Of a DNA stretch of 45,520 nt, positions 1-7,484 are shown in pieces. Numbering within the stretch: position 1 is the stretch's first letter; every line of letters begins with the position of its first letter. The position numbers and the translations under genes are program-made. The DNA comes from Abditibacteriota bacterium (GTDB lineage: Bacteria; Armatimonadota; UBA5829). The DNA is taken from positions 1 to 45,520 of the forward strand of contig JAFSVJ010000098.1 in the NCBI GenBank assembly GCA_017445025.1, read 5' to 3'. The notes below the pieces were generated by a model, which saw nothing but the letters and a program-made list of their open reading frames with translations, did no database searches and was not told the origin of the DNA.

Positions 1-339
1 GCGAACACCAATTTGCCAGCCCCACTGCCCTAAAGGGAGTGGGGCGGAGCGTGCTTTTGATCCCACCCCCCAGGCCCCCCTCCCTTGTGATCTTTTTTGC
101 TTCGTTAAACTACGCAAAAAAACAAGGCGAGGGGTGTCCGGTGCTCCTACTTTACCATTTCTCTTGACTGAAGAAGCTGTCCACCATAGCCCGCCTTGAA
201 ATTTAGAGACCGCTCACCAAAGTGGTGCGTAGCACCACACATTCTGCTTTCTGCTTTTCAAATTTGCATACTTGCAAATTTGATTTCTGCTTTGTTAAAT
301 TTGCGTTGCAAATTTAACATATGGTATAATATTATTGTT
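1..339. repeat. Non-coding repeat mosaic upstream of the first regulator
   Basis: No gene is supported here. The stretch holds, in order, G/C-run sequence (about 55-81), a 60-base module at 82-141 found inverted at 16102-16159, a C module (about 186-220: ATAGCC, CCTT, AAATTTAGAG), the palindrome GTGGTGCGTAGCACCAC at 222-238, words of the type TTCTGCTTT (240-256, 283-294), and two perfect hairpins (arms 259-268/273-282 and 294-304/308-318). It reads as the right end of a mosaic whose left end lies outside the window. The last hairpin overlaps the promoter of the regulator that follows. Confidence 0.7.
301..330 (+). promoter_or_regulatory. Promoter of the GntR-type regulator with overlapping palindrome
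   Basis: The -10 box TATAAT at 325-330 is preceded by TGG, giving an extended -10. A weak -35 (TTGCGT, 301-306) sits 18 bases upstream. The perfect palindrome with 11-base arms at 294-304 and 308-318 covers the -35 and the spacer, which is where an autoregulatory operator would be expected. The start codon at 340 is only 9 bases after the -10, so the transcript is probably leaderless. Confidence 0.6.
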
Positions 340-1389
340 ATGAAAAAATACATTGAAATCAAAAATGAACTTAAAAATTTCATAGATAATGCTGAGCCTC
401 ACGATATGCTTCCAAGCCATCATCAAATAATGGAAAAGTATGGTGTTAGCGATATAACAGTCCGAAAAGCATTAACGGAACTTGACAAAGAAGGACTTAT
501 ATATACACATCACGGAAAGGGTAGATTTGTTTCTCCAAAAACTAAATTTTATCCCGAAGTATATTGTATGTTTGACAGTTTGAATATGGATGATGTGGAC
601 GCTATTGACTATATTTATCCTATTCTTGTAGACAGTATAAATAGAGAATTAATCAATAACAATTTTGAGATGTTATTGTCATTATATAAAGATAATGCGG
701 AATTAGACAGGCAAATCCTTCAAAGAATGCCTGATAAAAAACCCTACGGAGTTATTCTTTTATATTCAGGAATTAAGGAAAACATTAAGTATTATGAAAA
801 GGCAATAGATGTTATTCCAAACAATGTTTTTTTAGATAGACGACCGGAAGATTTGAAAGTATCTTATGTTGGATCAGATAATTATAAGGGTGCATGTTTG
901 ATGCTTAAAGATATAAAAGACATAAATTTTGATACTGTCTTAATAATTTCCGATTTATACAGATCATTAAGCTCTGATATGGAAAGACTGAAAGGATATA
1001 CAGACACCTTTTCTGATTCTGTTAATAAAGATAAAATGAAACTTTTTATTAATGATAAACAATCTATTGATGAATACTTGGATAACCTATCCGTCACTAT
1101 AGCTGAATATTTAAATAAGTATGACAAAATTTGTATGTGTTTTACAAATTCTTATTCTTTTAGATATATTTATAGAAAAATAAAGGCAGAATTTAAAAAA
1201 GCTGATAATTTATTAGTATGTGTCTTTGATAAACCTATGGGAGATATACCAAAAAAACTTTCCCTAATATATGCCAATCAAGATTTTAGAGCCATAGCAA
1301 AAGAAGCCGTTCGCATAATTTCGGAGAACAACAGAATTTGCGAAGAAGTTTTATTGCTACCTGAAATAAAAAAAATTAATATTAAATAA
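340..1389 (+). CDS. GntR-family regulator with LacI/AraR-type sensor domain
   Basis: A 349-residue transcription regulator. Residues 1-65 form a GntR winged helix-turn-helix: the stretch around LPSHHQIMEKYGVSDITVRK and the wing GLIYTHHGKGRFV are typical. The remainder (about 75-349) resembles the periplasmic-binding-protein-like sensor domain of AraR/LacI regulators, which binds a small sugar; the ligand is unknown. An open frame exists upstream to 196, but that part translates repeat DNA. I choose ATG 340 because the protein begins with the conserved HTH and a TATAAT ends 9 bases before it. There is no Shine-Dalgarno sequence, consistent with leaderless translation. The next genes on the same strand encode a prepilin-like protein and a secreted glycosidase, so a role in glycan-responsive control is plausible but inferred. 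Confidence 0.85.
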   Translation: MKKYIEIKNELKNFIDNAEPHDMLPSHHQIMEKYGVSDITVRKALTELDKEGLIYTHHGKGRFVSPKTKFYPEVYCMFDSLNMDDVDAIDYIYPILVDSINRELINNNFEMLLSLYKDNAELDRQILQRMPDKKPYGVILLYSGIKENIKYYEKAIDVIPNNVFLDRRPEDLKVSYVGSDNYKGACLMLKDIKDINFDTVLIISDLYRSLSSDMERLKGYTDTFSDSVNKDKMKLFINDKQSIDEYLDNLSVTIAEYLNKYDKICMCFTNSYSFRYIYRKIKAEFKKADNLLVCVFDKPMGDIPKKLSLIYANQDFRAIAKEAVRIISENNRICEEVLLLPEIKKINIK

Positions 1390-1418
1390 AATTTTTTTAA
1401 AAAAAGTAGTTTTACCCC

Positions 1419-1447
1419 TTGACAAATATTTTTAAATGTGGTATAAT
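1419..1447 (+). promoter_or_regulatory. Consensus sigma-70 promoter of the first prepilin-like gene
   Basis: TTGACA (1419-1424), 17 bases, TATAAT (1442-1447), with TGG before the -10. This is a full match to the housekeeping consensus and predicts strong expression of the gene at 1591. Confidence 0.9.
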
Positions 1448-1454
1448 ATAATTG

Positions 1455-1581
1455 ATAGGAAAATGAAAATTTTCCTTATTATTTGAATACAACTTTGTAT
1501 ACAAAGTTTGTATTATACTTTTGTGAGTTGAATAATCAAAAGTATGAAACTTAAAAAAATCTAAACATTAAAAGTAGGAGG
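1455..1581 (+). promoter_or_regulatory. Structured 5' leader with three dyads and a perfect RBS
   Basis: The leader of about 135 bases starts with a hairpin (GGAAAAT 1458-1464, GAAA loop, ATTTTCC 1469-1475) at its 5' end. Then follows a loopless palindrome ACTTTGTATACAAAGT (1492-1507), and a 9-bp stem (1515-1523 with 1537-1545). AGGAGG at 1576-1581 is a full Shine-Dalgarno. A 5'-terminal hairpin commonly protects mRNA, and the loopless palindrome could be a protein-binding site; both roles are inference. Confidence 0.65.
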
Positions 1582-1590
1582 AAAAAATCA

Positions 1591-2361
1591 ATGTTAGATT
1601 TGAGAAAAGGTTTCACCTTAATTGAGTTGTTGGTTGTTATAGCAATCATTGCTATCTTAGCAGCCATACTATTCCCTGTGTTTGCACAGGCAAGAGAAAA
1701 AGCAAGACAGGCAAGTTGTTTGTCTAACCTAAAACAGATAGCGACAGCACACATCCTTTACAAGGACGACTACGACGAAACTTATGTAAGGGCTTGTGCC
1801 GGAAAAGCTACCTACAACGCTTACGGCTATGAGTCAACAACCGATGACGCATATCCATGCCACCACTTCACTTGGAACTGCCAATGGGGAGGAACATACG
1901 GATACCAACAAATTGTAAACAACGGCGGAAACAAAAACACTGCTTGTGCTATGTGTTGGCAAGACCTTTTATTCCCTTATGTTAAAAACTGGAAACTATT
2001 TGAATGTCCTTCCAGCAAAAATGTGACTGTTGGGAATAGACAGAGAGTAAACTGTTATGGCTATAACCAAACAGTAGGTGTTGTTGATAATGGTGGTAAT
2101 CTTCACGGTATAACAGAAGCCGAATTAAAAAATCCTTCAAAGCTTATTTGTAATATAGACTTTACATATATTGACTCTTGTTGGATTAACCCCCTATATG
2201 GTATGTATGACCTCGTGAAGAACCATCCGGAAATTTCAATTAAACACAATGGTGGATGTAATGTCACATACTGTGACGGACACGCCAAATACTTAAAGAA
2301 AGACGAACCCGGCTTAATTGCTTACTATGCAGGTTCTTCTCCTTGGTATAACGAAGACTAA
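1591..2361 (+). CDS. Prepilin-like protein with H-X9-DG motif (copy 1)
   Basis: A 256-residue prepilin-like protein. Residues 6-12 (KGFTLIE) are a type IV/type II prepilin cleavage site, expected to be cut after G7 and N-methylated on F8 by a PilD-type peptidase. A hydrophobic helix follows to about residue 30, then the signature [15 protein letters not shown]. The variable body (50-210) is rich in Cys, Tyr and Trp and contains DLLFPYVKN and CPSSKN. The C-terminal motif is H219-X9-D229-G230 followed by HAKY. This family is expanded in Armatimonadota, Lentisphaerota and Planctomycetota; its function is not established, and a surface or pseudopilus role is inferred. Unlike the other four copies, the N-terminus has four extra residues. 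A promoter and a terminator frame the gene, so it is monocistronic. Confidence 0.9.
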   Translation: MLDLRKGFTLIELLVVIAIIAILAAILFPVFAQAREKARQASCLSNLKQIATAHILYKDDYDETYVRACAGKATYNAYGYESTTDDAYPCHHFTWNCQWGGTYGYQQIVNNGGNKNTACAMCWQDLLFPYVKNWKLFECPSSKNVTVGNRQRVNCYGYNQTVGVVDNGGNLHGITEAELKNPSKLICNIDFTYIDSCWINPLYGMYDLVKNHPEISIKHNGGCNVTYCDGHAKYLKKDEPGLIAYYAGSSPWYNED

Positions 2362-2377
2362 AAAGCACACAAATATA

Positions 2378-2406
2378 GGGTATCCTTTGTGATACCCTTA
2401 TTTTGT
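2378..2406 (+). terminator. Rho-independent terminator after prepilin copy 1
   Basis: A 7-bp stem GGGTATC/GATACCC (2378-2384 with 2391-2397) with a 6-base loop is followed by TTATTTTGT. Confidence 0.85.
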
Positions 2407-2745
2407 ATGTAATAGAATAAGATCTATACACCCCCATCATATACTTGGGTTGTTGGCAAGATTTTATAGGCTTCTATCATAAATTTGCAATTCTATGCAA
2501 ATTTATTCCTGACCACCCACCACAATCCAAATCCCTAAAACCCATTCCCAAAAAGTTTTCGCAGATGCTTCAACTTTTCGGGAGCCCTTGGGTCGTTTCG
2601 CCATTGGCTCAACTTTTTGGGAACCCTTGGATATGGCTTACGCCTTGTGGTCCGGGCGGGTGGGTGACCCAAGGGTTCCCGAAAAGTGGAGTTTACGACA
2701 CTTTTTGGGATGAGAAAGAGGGTGAAATATAAAAGGATTAAAATC
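2407..2745. repeat. Repeat mosaic between prepilin 1 and the large glycosidase
   Basis: No coding gene is supported. It holds the word ATAGGCTTCTAT (2466-2477, also at 33629-33640), a perfect hairpin with TAAATTTGCA arms (2480-2489 with 2496-2505), a 61-base module at 2533-2593 repeated exactly in inverted orientation at 16253-16313, a shortened copy of its second half (2604-2630), and an opposite-facing copy (about 2667-2711). Short frames across it on both strands are repeat translations. Confidence 0.7.
2533..2593 (+). repeat. 61-base repeat, inverted partner at 16253-16313
   Basis: By direct reading, these 61 bases equal the reverse complement of 16253-16313 without mismatch. The unit contains facing CCCAAAAAGTT and AACTTTTCGGG arms and ends in CCCTTGGG. 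Confidence 0.9.
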
Positions 2746-5700
2746 ATGAAAAAAACAATTCTTTTTTTATTTATATTATTTCTTTCATTTTCTATTTACG
2801 GAAAAGATATTCAAACTGTCACACTCTGTGATTTTGAAAACTTTGAACCTAAAGGAGTTTGGACAGGTGTAAAAGAAATTACGGGAACTACACAGATAGA
2901 AGATAAAATAGTTCATTCCGGGAAATATTCTTACAAATGTTCATGGAATTTTGACAAAGCAACAGATGGATTTCTAAACTTTGATTTTTATATAAAAACT
3001 CAGGGATTTATAAAAAATATATCTTTTTGGGTTTATGCAGAAGAGCCCATGGTAGGTAAACACATAGGGGTTTGGACAAGAGATGTTAACGGAGAATACT
3101 ATTTTGGCGGAATTACAATAGAAAAAGTTGGCTGGAACCATCTCACCACTCCAATTTCGGTTTCACCACCTTGGCCTACAGGGGATCAAAACTCCATACA
3201 GAACCCTCCTATGGAATTTATGGTTTTAAATGTTGATGCTAAGGTTTGTCCACCTTCCGGAACCATATATATTGACGACATAGAAGCCACGGTAGACCTT
3301 GATATAACAGAAGATAAGCGATCAGAAGTAAATCAATCACTTATTGATTATTCAGATATGGAAGTCACAGAGGCATTAATACCCGCATACGATTTTGAAA
3401 GAGAAAGTTATATTGACTACTATACTTTAAATCGTGAAAATTTAGGGAAAGGGGAAATTGTGACAAATAATGTTCACTCAGGGAAAAAGGCAGGAAAATT
3501 ATCCTTTATGTTTATTCCCGACACTCCCGGAATTTATATAGGGTATTCTATGGGCGTTCAAGCATACGGTATAATAAAAGGTGTAGAGTTATGGGTATAT
3601 GGAGATAAAGCCTCCTTAGGTGCTTCTATGAGTATTTTAACTACAGACGCCTCGGATGAAATATATCGCGGAAATATAAAGATTGACAAAGAGGGTTGGA
3701 ATAAATATTTTGTTCCCATTGATGAAAAACCTGCTTGGCCTTCCGGGGACAAAAACGGCATAAAAGACGGTAATATGACATTAAGAGAAATTGTCATTAA
3801 CAGAGCCGAATCTCCCGTAGAAGGCTATATAATTGTAGATGATATTTCCCTTTTAGTTGAAGCTCCTTATTCAAACTTAATCAAAACCACTCTAAACGTT
3901 ATAGGTGATGATTATTGGAAATTATGGAATAAAAAAGGGTCTTTTGAAATTGTCACAGAAAATTACACAGACAGAGACCTAAAAAATCTTTCATATAAGA
4001 TAAATATTGTTGATAAGAATCTCGGTGAAGATAAATCTCCCGTAAAAACAGAAAATATAAAAAGCTTTTCCCTTAAAGTGGGAGCTCAAGCCAAAAAACA
4101 ATTCTTCATAGACTTGCCCGGCAGTCATTATGAAGTCAATTTAAATTTATACGAAGGCAGAAATCTTATAAAGACACAAACTTTCCCCTTAACCATCTTT
4201 GGTGCCAAATGTGGAGTAAACACACCTCCCGCAATGGAAGCCTACTTGACAAGATGCGGTTACTGGGGAGGCGTCACATGGCAAGCTTCAAGCGATCTCT
4301 TAAGAGACGCAGGTTGTCGCTGGACAAGAGGCTTTTTGCGAGATTTATGGGTGACCATTGAAACAGAAAAAGACAAATATAATACTGACAGTTTTGTTCA
4401 ATCTCTAAAAGAGAGAAAGAGCAAAGGTATAGACAACATTGTCCTTATGACCACCTATGACAAACCTTTTTGGAGAAAGTTTGACACCTTAGATTTTGCT
4501 CCAAGTTACGGAAAATTGTTTGAAGCCATAGCCAAAACCGGTTTAACAGACAAATATGAATTGGGAAACGAAGACAACTCAGGTCACACAAAGACTTATG
4601 CGGAAGTTGGTCGTTGCGGTGCTGCCGGTGCAAGAAAATATGATGCTGTAGGGCTTATAGGAAACTCTGCCACAGCCGGGGTTGACGACTATTTCTTTAA
4701 AGTTCAAAAAGACAAAGGACTGTTAGACAGATTAGACCTTATAATTGTCCACCCATATTGTAATAACAACAGTCCGGAAGACGCCAATATTTACGGAACA
4801 GGTCAAAGAATGATTGACCTTATTGACAGTGTGGGAGGCTACAAAGACCTTTGGTCTACAGAATATGGTTATAATGACGGAACAGAAGGACCAAGTGTTT
4901 TATCCGAAAAACTTCGTTCACAATATTACCTTCGTCACACTTTAATCCAAACCTCTACAAATTATGACAGGTGCGGGCTCTTTGCTTGGAATCAGTATTG
5001 GGGTATATTTGTAGGCAACCACGGAACTCTTAGAGCATTGTCAATTCAAACTATGGCAAAACAACTCTCAGGCTATAAATTTGCAGGTATTCTCTCTAAC
5101 GGCCCAAAAGTTTGGGTTTTGGTATATGAAAAATTTGGAGAGAACCCTATTGCAGTATGTTGGACCAAAGAAGGTGAAGAAACCTTTGATTTAGGCACTC
5201 CAAAATCATATTATGATATTTATAACAACAAACTTACCAAAGCACCTAAATTTACTGAAGACCCTGTTTATGTTCACGGAATAGACAACTCATTCCTTAT
5301 AAAAGCATGGGAAGAAAATATTCAAAGAGAATTGGACAGAAGCAATAAACTTGCGGGACTAAACCTTTCAAAAGATTCTACCACAGATGAACTATGGGAG
5401 GCTCTCATATCCTTAGGTGAAAATATAAACAATGTTGATGTATCAGGTGCAAGTTTCCATATCCTTAAGGCTTTGCTTATAAAATCTCAATACAGCAACC
5501 TTCCAAAAGCTCTCGAAAGTGTTGACCCTTCAAACTTTGAAAAAGAAATAAAAGAGTTTTTAGTAAATGCCAATAAGGAAGACAAAGATTATCCCAAAGC
5601 TCGTTGGGCTTTATATCATTTTACAAACATAGAATTGGAAAGATTGGCAGCTGTAGAAGCCGGAAAGATAGAATTTGCGGAAAAATTATTAAACTGTGAA

Positions 5701-6966
5701 AAAATCCTTTCAGAATGGACCAAATATCTGTTAAATGATAAATGTGTAATGCAAAACCTTGTTTGGGCTTATCTTTATGACCTTGAAGGCTCTACTCTTA
5801 AAGAAAAATTAACCTTTATTCCCGATATTCCTACTCGTGTAAAGGTTAGAGTAAACAATTACGGACATAATAACAGAGAAGCAAAAGTGACCCTTGACCT
5901 TCCTGAAGGTTGGAAATGTGAGCCGGAAGTTCAAACTGTAGAACTGAAAGACGGTGAAGACGTTGCCACATATTTTGATGTTATAGCAAAAGAGAACACT
6001 AACCCCAAAGACCTAAAAATAACCACAAAAACAGACATTGGTATAGGTGTTTTGGGAGAAGCCACTTTTACTGATATTGAATTAACCTCTCAAATATCAG
6101 TTGCACAAATGGCAAGTCACGGCCTCCACCCAACGGCTCCCTATGAATTTGCCATAAGAAACGCTTCAGATCAAGAGCAAAAGGGTGTTATTAAGGTTTA
6201 TTCCAAAGATAAACTTGTAGGAGAAGGGACCTTTGAAAATCTGGCACCTAAGGAAAGAAAAATATATTTTGTAAACCTAAATGAGAAGCCGGAAGACCTG
6301 AACAATATGAAAGTAGTGGTTTCCGGAGATGATTTTAAGGAAGCCACACAAAACTTTAAAACAGAATATTGTTATGCTCCGAAAGTCAATGATTTTTCAA
6401 TTGATAAAAATGAAAGTGTATTAAACAAATTCCCTCTCTTTATAGATAAAGAAGAATATGATTGCGGATCATTTTTGGGCAGTTGGACTCCCAACGACCT
6501 GAGTGCCACAAGCTATTTCGGTTGGGATGAAAACTATCTTTACTTTAGATGTCTTGTGACAGATAATGTTTTCTACCAAGTGTCAAAGGGAGATGATACA
6601 TTTATGTTTGACTCAGTTCAAATTGATATTCAGAATAAAGATAAGAAACTGACACAACTCTGTTTGGCACACTTAGGAGAGAATAAAGATATCGTTTATA
6701 TGTATCTCGGAGATAAGAAGGGACCGGTAGAGGACTTTCCTTGTTCAATCAAAAACATAAACGGTCAGGAAAATTATTGTGTTTCTATCCCTTGGAAATA
6801 TATTTTAAATGAAACTCCAAAAGCGGGAGATGAGTTTAAAATAGAAATTCTTCTCAATGACCACGATATAACAGCGGAAAGACGAGTGTTGGAGAGATTT
6901 TCCGACGCCATTTACAGAGCAAGCCATAATACTGAAAACTATGGAACATTAGTGTTGGGAGAATAA
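2746..6966 (+). CDS. Large secreted multidomain clan GH-A glycoside hydrolase
   Basis: A 1406-residue exported enzyme. ATG 2746 is preferred over the upstream ATG at 2686 because it follows AAAGGA and opens a clear signal peptide (MKKTILFLFILFLSFSIYG, residues 1-19). Two related jelly-roll modules, each with an F..F/Y..HSGK segment and a strand like ISFWVY or VELWVY, occupy about 25-190 and 210-370 and resemble carbohydrate-binding modules. A TIM-barrel domain lies at about 490-790, with candidate acid/base E609 in YELGNED and nucleophile E706 in WSTEYGYND, the spacing expected for clan GH-A (GH39-like). Helical and NEW3-like beta domains follow, and the last 190 residues (GWDENYLYFRCLVTD) resemble a CBM9/DOMON module. 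The substrate is unknown. The gene at 34621 is a shorter paralogue of the catalytic part. Confidence 0.8.
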   Translation: MKKTILFLFILFLSFSIYGKDIQTVTLCDFENFEPKGVWTGVKEITGTTQIEDKIVHSGKYSYKCSWNFDKATDGFLNFDFYIKTQGFIKNISFWVYAEEPMVGKHIGVWTRDVNGEYYFGGITIEKVGWNHLTTPISVSPPWPTGDQNSIQNPPMEFMVLNVDAKVCPPSGTIYIDDIEATVDLDITEDKRSEVNQSLIDYSDMEVTEALIPAYDFERESYIDYYTLNRENLGKGEIVTNNVHSGKKAGKLSFMFIPDTPGIYIGYSMGVQAYGIIKGVELWVYGDKASLGASMSILTTDASDEIYRGNIKIDKEGWNKYFVPIDEKPAWPSGDKNGIKDGNMTLREIVINRAESPVEGYIIVDDISLLVEAPYSNLIKTTLNVIGDDYWKLWNKKGSFEIVTENYTDRDLKNLSYKINIVDKNLGEDKSPVKTENIKSFSLKVGAQAKKQFFIDLPGSHYEVNLNLYEGRNLIKTQTFPLTIFGAKCGVNTPPAMEAYLTRCGYWGGVTWQASSDLLRDAGCRWTRGFLRDLWVTIETEKDKYNTDSFVQSLKERKSKGIDNIVLMTTYDKPFWRKFDTLDFAPSYGKLFEAIAKTGLTDKYELGNEDNSGHTKTYAEVGRCGAAGARKYDAVGLIGNSATAGVDDYFFKVQKDKGLLDRLDLIIVHPYCNNNSPEDANIYGTGQRMIDLIDSVGGYKDLWSTEYGYNDGTEGPSVLSEKLRSQYYLRHTLIQTSTNYDRCGLFAWNQYWGIFVGNHGTLRALSIQTMAKQLSGYKFAGILSNGPKVWVLVYEKFGENPIAVCWTKEGEETFDLGTPKSYYDIYNNKLTKAPKFTEDPVYVHGIDNSFLIKAWEENIQRELDRSNKLAGLNLSKDSTTDELWEALISLGENINNVDVSGASFHILKALLIKSQYSNLPKALESVDPSNFEKEIKEFLVNANKEDKDYPKARWALYHFTNIELERLAAVEAGKIEFAEKLLNCEKILSEWTKYLLNDKCVMQNLVWAYLYDLEGSTLKEKLTFIPDIPTRVKVRVNNYGHNNREAKVTLDLPEGWKCEPEVQTVELKDGEDVATYFDVIAKENTNPKDLKITTKTDIGIGVLGEATFTDIELTSQISVAQMASHGLHPTAPYEFAIRNASDQEQKGVIKVYSKDKLVGEGTFENLAPKERKIYFVNLNEKPEDLNNMKVVVSGDDFKEATQNFKTEYCYAPKVNDFSIDKNESVLNKFPLFIDKEEYDCGSFLGSWTPNDLSATSYFGWDENYLYFRCLVTDNVFYQVSKGDDTFMFDSVQIDIQNKDKKLTQLCLAHLGENKDIVYMYLGDKKGPVEDFPCSIKNINGQENYCVSIPWKYILNETPKAGDEFKIEILLNDHDITAERRVLERFSDAIYRASHNTENYGTLVLGE

Positions 6967-6973
6967 TAAATTT

Positions 6974-7471
6974 AAATCACAAATCTTACGATTTCAAATC
7001 ACAAATCACAAATCACAAATTACAAATCACAACACGTGGTGCTTCGCACCACAAAGGTTGGTAGCGTTTGTGATTTGTTAGGGGCGTCAACAGGACATAG
7101 GCTACAGGCCCATGCAATGTCAAAAAGTAGTTTGGTAAATTTATACAGTCAACAGAGTATTAGTAGTTACGAAACCCTATCTTTTTCCAAATCCCTAAAA
7201 GTTTCGCAAGCTCAACTTTTTGGGAACCCTTGGAAATTTGATTTGCAGTTCCATGCAAATCAAAAATACCACCCACCATTTGCCAAAGACAAATGGTCCC
7301 CCCTCCTTGAAAAGGAAATTTGCAGTTCCTTGCAAATTTCAGTTCAAAGAGGGTGAAGTCAATCAACCATAGCCAACCTTAAAATTTAGAGCCCGGTAAC
7401 CTTGGTCGAACGTAGTTCGACAATTTTGTAATTTGTAATTTATGATTTGTGATTTGTGATTTGAATAAGTA
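6974..7471. repeat. Repeat mosaic bounded by inverted word tracts
   Basis: A gap of about 500 bp with no supported gene. It starts with repeated AAATCACAA words (6974-7031) and ends with the opposite GTGATTTGTGATTTG words (7425-7463). Inside are the palindrome GTGGTGCTTCGCACCAC (7036-7052), a copy of the CCCTAAAAGTTT..AACTTTTTGGGAACCC module (7192-7231), three perfect hairpins (7238-7247/7254-7263; 7275-7281/7289-7295; 7315-7324/7331-7340), and a C module (7364-7393) followed by a palindrome GTCGAACGTAGTTCGAC (7406-7422) that replaces the usual GTGGTGC version. The right tract runs straight into the leader of the GH36 gene. Confidence 0.75.
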
Positions 7472-7484
7472 AAGGAGTTTTGTT

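Noticed and set aside
196..339. N-terminal extension of the first GntR regulator
   Set aside because: The extension would encode 48 residues from repeat DNA and the promoter itself. The TATAAT at 325-330 lies within it, so the start at 340 is much more likely.
2686..2745. N-terminal extension of the large glycosidase
   Set aside because: It would hide the clear signal peptide beginning at 2746, and its bases belong to a repeat module.
2445..2747. Overlapping 70-95 codon frames on both strands
   Set aside because: They translate the dispersed repeat modules. Similar frames appear wherever the module recurs (for example 7036-7366 and 16126-16450) without conserved protein features.
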